From the NCBI GenBank assembly GCA_910585535.1, contig CAJUFK010000127.1:1-9137 (forward strand): 9,137 nt of DNA, written 5' to 3'. Positions within the stretch are counted from its first letter, which is position 1, and every line of letters starts with the position of its first letter. Below are positions 1 to 6,200 of the stretch, piece after piece. The DNA is from an uncultured Angelakisella sp. (GTDB taxonomy: Bacteria; Bacillota; Clostridia; Oscillospirales; Ruminococcaceae). The notes below the pieces were generated by a model. That model was not told the origin of the DNA. It did not search any database and saw only the letters and a list, made by a program, of their open reading frames with translations. A program made the translations under genes and the position numbers.

Positions 1-55
1 CCAGGCACAACCCAAGTCCCGGCACAGCCGTTAGGCGCGGAGCGCCGGGGAGGGT
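1..55. repeat. 55-bp direct repeat, left copy
   Basis: This stretch is identical base for base to 166-220. It touches the window edge, so the left boundary of the repeat is unknown and it may be longer. It contains two small inverted repeats: GCC-GTTA-GGC at 27-36 and GGCGC-GGA-GCGCC at 34-46. They overlap, so only one can fold at a time. The last 20 bases (36-55) recur with one change at 78-97. No coding gene is supported here; the open frames are GC-driven. Confidence 0.9.
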
Positions 56-119
56 GTGCCTGTGGGCGCTAGCCCACCGCGGAGTGCCGGGGAGGGTCCG
101 CCTGCGGGTGCTAACCCGC
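36..119. repeat. Tandem pair of 42-bp hairpin-bearing units
   Basis: Two adjacent units, 36-77 and 78-119, match at about 35 of 42 positions. Each ends in a perfect 6-bp stem with a GCTA loop: GTGGGC-GCTA-GCCCAC at 62-77 and GCGGGT-GCTA-ACCCGC at 104-119. Of the seven differences, four fall in the stems, and they form two changed base pairs in which both arms changed, so pairing is kept. That pattern suggests selection on the structure, as DNA (REP-like palindrome) or as RNA. No T-run follows either hairpin on either strand, so these are not ordinary intrinsic terminators. Confidence 0.8.
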
Positions 120-165
120 CCTGGAAAGGGGCGTTACTGCCTTTCGCCTTTTACAGCTTCCGACT

Positions 166-220
166 CCAGGCACAACCCAAGTCCCGGCACAGCCGTTAGG
201 CGCGGAGCGCCGGGGAGGGT
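166..220. repeat. 55-bp direct repeat, right copy, overlapping the HAD gene 3' end
   Basis: An exact second copy of 1-55. The region between the copies (120-165) is unrelated to the repeat, apart from a short CCTGG (120-124) that is complementary to the CCAGG opening this copy. On the minus strand, bases 196-220 encode the final residues and the stop codon of the HAD hydrolase, so the element lies across a gene end rather than purely between genes. Confidence 0.9.
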
Positions 221-1017
221 AGAAGGTTTGGGTAGTAGTGCTTTATGGTTGCGGATAGGGGGTTCTCGCCGCTGGGGGCTGTCACAAAATCTGCCACCGC
301 TTTGGCCGCCGGGATCCCGCTTTCCGGCGCAGCTCCCATCCCTGCCAGCTCCAGCATGGACAGATCGTTGTTGTTGTCCCCCATGGCGATGACCCGCGCC
401 AGATCCCAGCCCATCTTTTCCGCCAGCCACCGGATCCCGGCCCCCTTGGTAACCCCCGGAGGGTTAAAGTCTACAAAAGAGCGCTCCGAGGAGCAGATGG
501 TCAGCTCCTCCGGGGTGAACCGCTCCCGGCCCTTCCGGATGAGTTCGGCTTCATCGCACCGCACCGCCAGAACCTTGAGAATCTGCAGCCCGTCAAAGGG
601 GCTGTCGTGGAAAATCGTGCCCCCGCTCTCCTCCCCCTGGAGGACGTAGTGGGGGGGCATCTGGGCCCCGGGGGAACCGAAGATCTGCTTGGGGGCATGG
701 AGGAGAAAGGGCTCCCCCTCTTCCTCCAGCCAGGCTAGGAGCCGGCGGGCCACGCCGTGGTCCATCTCCACAGCCAAAAGGGTCTCGTCCCGGATGAAAT
801 CGTGGCAGCAGCCCCCGTTGGAACAGAGGGTCAGGCCCAGGCCCAGCTCCGCCGTCACCAGCCGCGTCCCCAGGATGGGCCGGCCTGTGCAGATAATGAC
901 CGGGATCCCCAGTTCCTTAAGGCGGCGGATGGCGGCGGCGTCTTGCGTCCCCACCTTTTTGTCAGGGCCCAAAAGGGTGCCGTCCAGGTCGGTGAAAATG
1001 GCGTCCGGTCTGTTCAT
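196..1017 (-). CDS. Cof-type HAD-IIB phosphatase
   Basis: A 273-residue cytoplasmic HAD-superfamily hydrolase of the Cof/YidA type; these remove phosphate from sugar phosphates and similar metabolites, and the substrate cannot be read from sequence. All four HAD motifs are visible: DLDGT at 10-14 (nucleophile D10, acid/base D12), the threonine of ICTGR at 41-46, K191 in GVTKG, and GDNNND at 213-218 for Mg2+ binding. The region between motifs II and III is the C2-type cap. The ATG at 1017 is chosen because GGGGAGG lies about 9 bases upstream; an in-frame TTG at 1035 lacks such a site. The gene follows the thioesterase by 33 bp and is probably the last gene of that operon. The final roughly nine residues and the stop are encoded by the repeat at 166-220 and are not expected of the family. 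Family assignment is firm, substrate unknown. Confidence 0.92.
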   Translation of the reverse strand: MNRPDAIFTDLDGTLLGPDKKVGTQDAAAIRRLKELGIPVIICTGRPILGTRLVTAELGLGLTLCSNGGCCHDFIRDETLLAVEMDHGVARRLLAWLEEEGEPFLLHAPKQIFGSPGAQMPPHYVLQGEESGGTIFHDSPFDGLQILKVLAVRCDEAELIRKGRERFTPEELTICSSERSFVDFNPPGVTKGAGIRWLAEKMGWDLARVIAMGDNNNDLSMLELAGMGAAPESGIPAAKAVADFVTAPSGENPLSATIKHYYPNLLPSPALRA

Positions 1018-1050
1018 CGTGGCGAACCTCCCCAAAATTTCTGCTGTCTG

Positions 1051-1521
1051 CTAAAAATTTTCTTTGCGTCGCTGCTCCCGGAGGGCGTGGCGGCGCTCCC
1101 CGGCCTCCCACTCCTGGCGCTCCTCCTGGGTCTCCAGGATCAGGCGGGGGACCGGCGCGGGACGGCCCGCTCCGTCGATGGCCACCAGCACCAGGTAGGC
1201 CCGGTTGATAAGGGCGCGGTTTCCCTCCAGGTCCTCGGTGAAGCTGTCCACCCGGACCTCCATCGAGGTCCGCCCCACGTGGGTCAGCTGGCCCTCCAGG
1301 CAGAGGGTAGAGCCCAGCTGGGCCGGGGCCCGGAACTGGAGGTTGTCGATGGCGGCGGTGGTGACCTCCTGCTGGCAGTGGCGGCGAGCCACCACTGCCG
1401 CAACAACGTCAATCCATTCCAAAAGCTGCCCGCCAAACAGGCGGCTGGCCCCGTTGATGTCCCGCTCCATGATGATCTGCACCTGGGTGGTGCGGGAGTC
1501 GGAGACCCGCTTTTCCTTCAT
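1051..1521 (-). CDS. Acyl-CoA thioesterase, hotdog fold (YciA/BACH-like)
   Basis: A 156-residue protein resembling small hotdog-fold acyl-CoA thioesterases, which hydrolyse acyl-CoA to free fatty acid and CoA in the cytoplasm and usually work as oligomers. The diagnostic segment is DINGASRLFGGQLLEWID at 21-38, matching the family pattern with an asparagine before LFGG and an aspartate in the following helix (D38), followed by ARRH at 45-48. FRAPAQLGSTL at 63-73 and the charged C-terminal tail (from about 131) also fit. The ATG at 1521 is preceded by GGTGAT, which pairs with the extreme 3' end of 16S rRNA, as usual with this short spacing. A longer frame to 1584 would start inside the DUF2461 gene and lacks family similarity. 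It lies 7 bp after DUF2461 and is likely translationally coupled. The acyl-chain preference is unknown. Confidence 0.88.
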   Translation of the reverse strand: MKEKRVSDSRTTQVQIIMERDINGASRLFGGQLLEWIDVVAAVVARRHCQQEVTTAAIDNLQFRAPAQLGSTLCLEGQLTHVGRTSMEVRVDSFTEDLEGNRALINRAYLVLVAIDGAGRPAPVPRLILETQEERQEWEAGERRHALREQRRKENF

Positions 1522-1528
1522 CTTATCA

Positions 1529-2251
1529 TCACCATTCTTCCAAATTAAGGGCGGTGGAGGCGTGGATCTCTTCCGCCCTGGCAAGGGTCTGGGCTTTCCA
1601 GAACAGCTGATAGACCGGCTTCATCGCCGCCAGCTCCCGGGCGGCCTGTTCCCCCAGGTCCGCGGCGTAAAGGAAGGCGGGGTCGCTGCCCCGGTGGGCA
1701 AAGTAGATCTCCTTCCGGTTGAGCCAGGGCTGGAGGCGGTCGGGGGCCTGGGGATACTTTTTCCGCTTAAAGGTGTTCCCCTCCATCTGGAATCGCTGTT
1801 GGCCTTCGGCGGCCCGGATGGCGGCCTTGGCGGTCCGATCCCCCTCCAGAATGAGGCGGCGGAAGGTTTCCATCAGCTGGGCGCCGGGGCAGTACCAGCC
1901 GCAGCCGTAGGAGTAGCCATCGGGGGAAAGGTCCAGGTACAGCTCCGGAACAGGCTCGTAGCGGCCTGCCTTCCCTCGGGAGAAGCTGATCCACAAATGC
2001 TCCCGGAAGGCGGACTTGTCCCGGGAGAACCGGGTGTCCCGAAAGATCCTTGATATTGTTTTGCCCACAGCGGGCTGGGTAATGAGTTCCGGATCGATGG
2101 TAAGCATAACAGGGGCCATTTCCCGAACCAGCCCCCGAAGGGGCTCCAGGACCAGGCGGTTGTAGTCCTCCCGGTGGGCCTCGAACCAGGCCTTGCTGTC
2201 GTGAAGGCGGTTCTCTACCAAAAAGGAAAAAAATTCCGGCGTAATGGGCAT
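1529..2251 (-). CDS. DUF2461 family protein
   Basis: A 240-residue protein of the DUF2461 (TIGR02453-type) family, whose function is not established. Recognisable features are the N-terminal ITPEFFSFLVEN with KAWFEAHREDY at 20-30, and the central ISRIFRDTRFSRDKSAFREH at 66-85, the family signature. No signal peptide or membrane segment is seen, so it is probably cytoplasmic. The ATG at 2251 gives the expected length and begins at the family's usual N-terminus. An AAAGGAG lies upstream, but about 14 bases away, longer than usual; a GTG at 2266 overlaps that site and is less likely. An ATG at 2295 lies next to the proposed -10 box and is excluded if that promoter is used. It is the first gene of a leftward operon with the thioesterase and HAD phosphatase. 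Confidence 0.87.
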   Translation of the reverse strand: MPITPEFFSFLVENRLHDSKAWFEAHREDYNRLVLEPLRGLVREMAPVMLTIDPELITQPAVGKTISRIFRDTRFSRDKSAFREHLWISFSRGKAGRYEPVPELYLDLSPDGYSYGCGWYCPGAQLMETFRRLILEGDRTAKAAIRAAEGQQRFQMEGNTFKRKKYPQAPDRLQPWLNRKEIYFAHRGSDPAFLYAADLGEQAARELAAMKPVYQLFWKAQTLARAEEIHASTALNLEEW

Positions 2252-2295
2252 AACGGCTGGTTCCACTCCTTTGTTCCTGTTTTCGTCCCAGGCCA

Positions 2296-2324
2296 TTTTA
2301 ACATAAGACAAGGGAGAATACAAG
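2296..2324 (-). promoter_or_regulatory. Candidate sigma-A promoter for the DUF2461-thioesterase-HAD operon
   Basis: On the minus strand, TTGTAT (2324-2319) is followed after exactly 17 bases by TAAAAT (2301-2296). The -10 has five of six consensus bases; the -35 only three. It lies in the short gap between the upstream MATE terminator and the DUF2461 start, where a promoter is needed. Transcription would start near 2289, giving a leader of about 40 bases. This argues against the upstream in-frame ATG. Confidence 0.5.
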
Positions 2325-2350
2325 AAGGAAGCGGATCCGCCGCCTGCCGC

Positions 2351-2383
2351 AAAAAGCCCCGGCACGTAAAGCGCCGGAGCTTT
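2351..2383 (-). terminator. Rho-independent terminator of the MATE exporter
   Basis: Read on the minus strand, AAAGCTCCGGCGC and GTGCCGGGGCTTT form a 13-bp stem with two G-U pairs around a TTTAC loop, and the transcript continues with a T run (five T's at 2355-2351, three of them within the stem). It begins 4 bases after the MATE stop codon. The stem and T-run orientation indicate leftward termination, separating the exporter from the operon further left. Confidence 0.88.
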
Positions 2384-2387
2384 CCAG

Positions 2388-3743
2388 TTATTCCAAGGGG
2401 GAGAGGTTTTTGATCTTCTTTTTGTACAGGTCCAGAAAGAAGAGGACGCTGGCGCCGATGGAGAAGAGTTCCGCAAAGGGGAAGGCGTACCAGACGTAAT
2501 CCAGTCCGAACCGGGCCAGGTACCAGGCCACAGGGAGGATCACCACCAGCTGGCGGAGGATGGAGATAATCAGGCTGCGTACCCCGTAGCCGGTGGCCTG
2601 GAAGATGGTCCCGAACATGATGCCGAAGGCGGCAGGAATAAAGCTGAGGCTGATGGTTCGGAGGGCCGGCACCCCCAGGGCGAGAAGCTCCGGGGTGGGA
2701 TTAAAGAGCCCCAGAAGAAGATGGGGGGCGGTCCAGAACAGAAGCGTTCCCAGGGACATGATGACAACGGCAATGCAGATGCCCCACTTGAGGGCTTCCA
2801 GAAGACGGGACTTTTTCCGCGCACCGTAGCTGTACCCCATAATGGGCATGACACCTTGGTTCAGACCAAAGACCGGCATAAAGATAAAGGACTGGAGCTT
2901 GAAATAGATCCCCAGCACCGAGACCGCCACCTCCGAAAAGCTGATTAGGATCATGTTCATGCTGGCGGTGAGGACCGAGCCGATGGACTGCATGACGATG
3001 GAGGGCAGGCCCACAGCGTAAATATCCCGGATGATCCTTCCCTTAGGCCGGAAGCCCCGAAGCTCGATTTGGACCAGATGGTTTTTGCGGAAGGCCACCC
3101 ACAGGGCATAAGCCATGGAGAGGATCTGCCCCAGGACGGTTGCCACCGCGGCGCCGGTGACCCCCATTTCGGGAAAGCCGAAGTAGCCGAAAATCATAAT
3201 AGGGTCCAGAATGATGTTGGTGATGGCTCCCACCAGAAGGAACTGCATGGGGTGGATCATATCCCCGGTGGCCTGGAGGGTCTTTTCCAGGGAGATCTCG
3301 ATGAAACAGCCGAAGGAGCAGATGGAGCAGATCCGGGTGTACCGGATGGCCATTTCCACCAGGGTGGCGTTGTCGCTGAAGGCTTCAAAGAAGGGGCGGA
3401 CGAAAAAGACGCCGAAGATCAGAAAGACCAGCCAGCTGAGGACGGCCAGAAAGAGGCCGTTTGCGGCGGCGGCGTTGGCTTCCTCCTGGCGCTCTTCCCC
3501 CAGGCGGCGGCTGATAAGGCTGTTAAGCCCTACCCCGGTGCCCACGCCCACCGATATAATGAGCATCTGCACCGGAAAGGCCAGGCTGACAGCGGCCAGG
3601 GCGTTTACCGGATCGTACTGGGAGACAAACATACTGTCTACAATGTTGTAGAGGGCCTGCACCAGCATGGAAAACATAGCGGGCAGGGCCATGGAAAAGA
3701 TAAGAGGGAGGACCGGCATGGTCCCCATTTTGTTTTCTTCCAA
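2388..3743 (-). CDS. MATE family efflux transporter
   Basis: A 451-residue inner-membrane transporter of the MATE family (NorM/DinF relatives), which exports cationic drugs or metabolites in exchange for Na+ or H+. The length and roughly twelve hydrophobic segments are typical. Family-like stretches include FSMALPAMFSMLVQALYNIVD near the N-terminus, LEKTLQATGDMIHPM and NIILDPIMIFGYFG in the first half, and GLNQGVMPIMGYSYGA at the start of the second half. The start is taken as the TTG at 3743: AAGGAG sits 8-9 bases upstream, and the resulting MEENKMGTMPV opening is common in clostridial MATE proteins. The next ATG (codon 6) is about 23 bases from that site. The open frame continues upstream to 3986 but that extension is non-membrane, GC-driven and overlaps the promoter region. 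It has its own promoter and terminator. The exported substrate cannot be predicted. Confidence 0.93.
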   Translation of the reverse strand: MEENKMGTMPVLPLIFSMALPAMFSMLVQALYNIVDSMFVSQYDPVNALAAVSLAFPVQMLIISVGVGTGVGLNSLISRRLGEERQEEANAAAANGLFLAVLSWLVFLIFGVFFVRPFFEAFSDNATLVEMAIRYTRICSICSFGCFIEISLEKTLQATGDMIHPMQFLLVGAITNIILDPIMIFGYFGFPEMGVTGAAVATVLGQILSMAYALWVAFRKNHLVQIELRGFRPKGRIIRDIYAVGLPSIVMQSIGSVLTASMNMILISFSEVAVSVLGIYFKLQSFIFMPVFGLNQGVMPIMGYSYGARKKSRLLEALKWGICIAVVIMSLGTLLFWTAPHLLLGLFNPTPELLALGVPALRTISLSFIPAAFGIMFGTIFQATGYGVRSLIISILRQLVVILPVAWYLARFGLDYVWYAFPFAELFSIGASVLFFLDLYKKKIKNLSPLE

Positions 3744-3825
3744 CGGTATCACTCCTTTTCTTGTTGGAATGGGGCCGCAGCCCCGACAGGAATCCTTGTT
3801 CCTTCTGCCTTGGACAACGCTACTA

Positions 3826-3854
3826 ATGATAAACGGAATAAAATTTCTTTGCAA
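3826..3854 (-). promoter_or_regulatory. Candidate sigma-A promoter of the MATE gene
   Basis: On the minus strand TTGCAA (3854-3849), a 17-base spacer and TATCAT (3831-3826) make a reasonable vegetative promoter. It lies in the only AT-rich patch of the divergent intergenic region. Transcription would begin near 3819, giving a leader of roughly 75 bases before the TTG start. That leader contains the hairpin at 3771-3784. Confidence 0.55.
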
Positions 3855-3954
3855 GCCCCCTTCCTCTTTTTCCCTATTTCCTACAGGATTCCCCGGCCGG
3901 CCCGTCCAAGGTTTGTACAAAAGGCTGGAGCGTCCCGGGGCCCCAGGCGGCTTG

Positions 3955-3991
3955 TTCCGGTGTAAGATTTGCCGGAAAACAGACATATAAG
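3955..3991 (+). promoter_or_regulatory. Possible promoter/operator of the sigma factor operon
   Basis: TTCCGG at 3955-3960 and CCGGAA at 3972-3977 form a 6-bp inverted repeat with an 11-base spacer. TATAAG at 3986-3991 could be a -10 element about 23 bases before the start codon. No good -35 stands 17 bases upstream (TAAGAT at 3963-3968). The promoter may instead be read by the ECF factor itself (TGTAAG at 3961-3966 as a -35), but no diagnostic autoregulatory motif is clear. Confidence 0.25.
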
Positions 3992-4013
3992 AAGGTAGAA
4001 AGGAGGGAGCGCC

Positions 4014-4529
4014 ATGGATCTTGCCAGCCTGCCCGACGCCGAACTGGACGCCCGCTGCCGGCCGGTGGCCTTTGCCACAGCCCGGGCTTTGCTCCGGGGA
4101 CTGCCTTGGGAGGACGCCGAGGAGTGCGCCAACGATGTGATGCTCCGGCTCCTCACCCGAAGGGAGCAGTACGATCCCGCCCGGGGGACCCTGGAGACCT
4201 TTGTTCGGGTGATGGCCCGCACCGAGGCCTTGGCCCGGCTGCGGAAGAAACGCCCCGACCCTCTCCCCCTGGCGGAGGAGCTGTACCTTTCCGGGGAACC
4301 GGAGGAGTACATCGGGGACATTGTAGAAAAGGTGCTGGAAAGCCTTTCCCTGCGGGAGCGCCAGCTGTTTACCCTGCGGTTCCTGTACGGGATGGACAGC
4401 CGGGAGACCGCCATCCGCCTAAAAATGACCCGGGGCGGGGTGGACATCGCCGTGCTGCGGCTTCGCAAAAAGCTGAAGAAGCTGTTGGAGGACCAGGGGA
4501 TCACTGTGGAAGGAGGATACGGAAGATGA
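4014..4529 (+). CDS. RNA polymerase sigma factor, ECF (sigma-70) family
   Basis: A 171-residue protein with the two-domain layout of ECF sigma factors, which bind RNA polymerase core and direct it to a small regulon. Region 2 spans about 10-80: WEDAEECANDVMLRLLTRREQYDPARGTLETFV is followed by a basic helix RLRKKR. Region 4 spans about 104-160, with LSLRERQLFTLRFLYGMDSRETA and a helix-turn-helix leading into the basic VLRLRKKLKKLL. A strong AAAGGAGGG lies 6 bases before the ATG. The stop overlaps the next gene's start (ATGA, 4526-4529), so the two are translationally coupled, the usual arrangement of an ECF factor with its membrane anti-sigma partner. There is no added C-terminal domain. The inducing signal and regulon are not visible here. 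Confidence 0.88.
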   Translation: MDLASLPDAELDARCRPVAFATARALLRGLPWEDAEECANDVMLRLLTRREQYDPARGTLETFVRVMARTEALARLRKKRPDPLPLAEELYLSGEPEEYIGDIVEKVLESLSLRERQLFTLRFLYGMDSRETAIRLKMTRGGVDIAVLRLRKKLKKLLEDQGITVEGGYGR

Positions 4530-6121
4530 AACGGACCATAAACGATTATATCCCGGAGGAAACCCTCTGCCGCCTTACCGAGGAAGCCTTTGAGGCACCG
4601 GCGGCGGAGGGAAGGCCGGCGAAAGCGGCCCCCAGGATCCTGGCCCTGGCCGCCTGTCTGGCCGTCGTGGTGACGGCCCTGAACTTCGATACCGTCTATG
4701 CCGCCGTCCGGGAGCTTCTATACTTCCTTCCCGGCAGCGGGGCGGTGGCCCAGGAGGAGCCTGTGGAATACTGGCTTCCCGACCGGGAGTATTCCGCCCA
4801 GGTGGGGGATACCCGGTACCTTGTAACCTATCTTTACCGCCGGGGGGACACCCTGGCCGTGGGGGTGAAGATGAAGTCCACAAGGAAACCGGAGTCCGGC
4901 GGGAGCGGAAACGAAGGCTGGACAGATCTGCTCACCGAGGAGGAGAAGCTCAAGCTGGCGGCGGGGGAGTATCCCCCGGATCAGGACCCCTACGAAAACC
5001 GCGCCCCGATCACCGGTGATGAGAAAGCAGAGCTGCTGGAAGAGCATAAGAACAAGCTGCTGGCCGGGGAGAGCGAGAGCGACGGCGTCCAGGTCTTTGA
5101 ACCATCGGAGGACCCCCAGTCCCACTACGAGGAGGCGCCGGCCCAGGAGGGACCCTACAGCGCCCCGGATCTGATCGATCCGCCGGAGAGCCGCCCCGCT
5201 GGCCAGGCGGAAAACCTCCCCGCCCCGGCAAAGCGGACCCCCGACGTAAGGATCGCCTTTCTGGACGAGGAAGGAAACTCCATTGAGCTGGAAGACACTG
5301 GCCGGACCTCTTCCTTGGTGATGGGTTTGGACGAGATGGAGGCCCAGGAGGCCCTGGAGCTGGATGGCTTCACCTACGAAACGTTCACCCTGGTGCTGGA
5401 CGGGTCGGTCCAATTCCCGGTGGAGCTCCATCGGGTGGACCTGGAGGACTACGCCCTGACCAAAAGCGCCGTGGCGGAGGACGCCGGGTACCAGGTTTCC
5501 CTTCTGCCCCTTAACGAGAACTGCACCCGCTTCGCCCTGATCCCGGAGCCGGTGGGGGAGCAGGCGGAACGGGCCGCCAAGGGGAGCTACTGGACCCCCT
5601 CCTCCTTTGATATCCAGGCGGTGGGGGAGGACGGCAGGACCTACGGAGCCGAGGCGGTGAACAGCCGCCCGGGGTGCCAGGAATACTACCTCCCCGAGAT
5701 GCCGGAGACCAGGATCAAGACCATCACCCTCACCGGCATTCTGGAAAGCACCCGGTATGAAAAGCCCCCCGCCGCCATCGACCTCCCGGCTATGGAGCTG
5801 GGGGAGACCAAAGAGGTGGGGCAAAGGGTGGATCTTTGGAACTTCAGCGTAGAGGTCACAGCCGCCGGCTTCAAGGAGGACGGGACCCTGTGGGTGCAGA
5901 TGACCCCCCTGTACAATGGGGAGGGGGTCCGCCTCAATCAGCTGGATCTGGACTGGCCCAGAAGCGACAAGGGGCTTTCCCTGTCCCACACCCTGGAGGA
6001 AAACAGCCAGACCATCGCCGCCGACAAGATGGGCCACCGGGCCGGGAAAAAGACCCGCCTGCCGGTCACCTTTGCATCGGTGGTCCGGGAGGGCCGGTGG
6101 GAATTTGTGGTGCCGGGATAA
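4526..6121 (+). CDS. Single-pass membrane protein, probable anti-sigma/sensor partner of the ECF factor
   Basis: A 531-residue protein with a short cytoplasmic N-terminus (1-36), one strongly hydrophobic segment at about 38-52 (ILALAACLAVVVTAL) and a large, presumably external C-terminal part. AAGGAGG lies 9 bases before the ATG, which overlaps the sigma stop codon. The layout and position resemble DUF4179-like membrane anti-sigma proteins of Clostridia, but no anti-sigma motif is certain in the 36-residue tail. The external part starts with a beta-type section (to about 118), continues with a Glu/Pro/Gly/Ser-rich, probably flexible stretch (about 120-230), then two beta-rich sections ending in WEFVVPG. 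It has only three cysteines (C15, C44 in the membrane, C323) plus C385, with no evident metal or heme motif. The open frame extends upstream to 4106 only as an overlap with the sigma gene. Function is inferred mainly from context. Confidence 0.72.
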   Translation: MKRTINDYIPEETLCRLTEEAFEAPAAEGRPAKAAPRILALAACLAVVVTALNFDTVYAAVRELLYFLPGSGAVAQEEPVEYWLPDREYSAQVGDTRYLVTYLYRRGDTLAVGVKMKSTRKPESGGSGNEGWTDLLTEEEKLKLAAGEYPPDQDPYENRAPITGDEKAELLEEHKNKLLAGESESDGVQVFEPSEDPQSHYEEAPAQEGPYSAPDLIDPPESRPAGQAENLPAPAKRTPDVRIAFLDEEGNSIELEDTGRTSSLVMGLDEMEAQEALELDGFTYETFTLVLDGSVQFPVELHRVDLEDYALTKSAVAEDAGYQVSLLPLNENCTRFALIPEPVGEQAERAAKGSYWTPSSFDIQAVGEDGRTYGAEAVNSRPGCQEYYLPEMPETRIKTITLTGILESTRYEKPPAAIDLPAMELGETKEVGQRVDLWNFSVEVTAAGFKEDGTLWVQMTPLYNGEGVRLNQLDLDWPRSDKGLSLSHTLEENSQTIAADKMGHRAGKKTRLPVTFASVVREGRWEFVVPG

Positions 6122-6123
6122 AA

Positions 6124-6144
6124 TGTAGCAACATTGTTGCCACA
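6124..6144. promoter_or_regulatory. Palindromic candidate operator of the toxin-antitoxin module
   Basis: TGT-A-GCAAC-ATT-GTTGC-C-ACA is an inverted repeat with eight of nine arm positions matching. It ends four bases before the -35 box of the antitoxin promoter. RHH antitoxins of the RelB/DinJ type commonly bind such palindromes and repress their own operon, so this is the natural operator candidate. It also follows the upstream membrane-protein stop codon by 2 bases, but no T-run follows it, which argues against a terminator. Confidence 0.5.
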
Positions 6145-6147
6145 AAA

Positions 6148-6176
6148 TTGACTTTCGCCTCCGAAGATGGTACAAT
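6148..6176 (+). promoter_or_regulatory. Sigma-A promoter of the toxin-antitoxin operon
   Basis: TTGACT (6148-6153), a 17-base spacer and TACAAT (6171-6176), preceded by TGG at 6168-6170 as an extended -10. Both boxes match five of six consensus bases. Transcription would begin near 6183, just before the AGGAGG at 6186-6191 that serves the antitoxin start at 6201, so the leader is very short. Confidence 0.75.
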
Positions 6177-6200
6177 AAAAGTAAGAGGAGGCTGAAGAAA

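Larger units (their letters stand above)
3744..4013. other. Divergent intergenic region between MATE and sigma factor genes
   Basis: This 270-bp region separates two diverging genes. It holds the MATE ribosome binding site (3752-3757), a GGGGC/GCCCC hairpin in the MATE leader (3771-3784), the MATE promoter (3826-3854), a GC-rich stretch with nothing recognisable (about 3890-3950), a TTCCGG/CCGGAA inverted repeat (3955-3977), a TATAAG box (3986-3991) and the sigma factor Shine-Dalgarno AAAGGAGGG (3999-4007). Open frames crossing it are not supported as genes. Confidence 0.6.

Noticed and set aside
62..119. Intrinsic terminators for the leftward HAD operon
   Set aside because: The hairpins are strong but no T-run follows on either strand, so they do not meet the usual criteria.
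1..220. CRISPR array
   Set aside because: There are only two 55-bp copies with a 110-bp gap that itself contains a related tandem, no uniform spacers and no cas gene.
757..1548. 263-residue plus-strand open frame over the HAD and thioesterase genes
   Set aside because: It is antisense to two well-supported genes, has no recognisable motif and crosses their ribosome binding sites.
3069..3965. 298-residue plus-strand open frame opposite the MATE gene
   Set aside because: Its Gly/Asp/His-rich composition is the usual antisense reading of a membrane protein gene, and it spans the MATE promoter.
4106..4525. Upstream extension of the membrane protein frame, giving a 671-residue protein
   Set aside because: It overlaps the sigma factor gene in another frame, is composed of low-complexity Gly/Pro/Arg sequence, and a strong ribosome binding site precedes the ATG at 4526.
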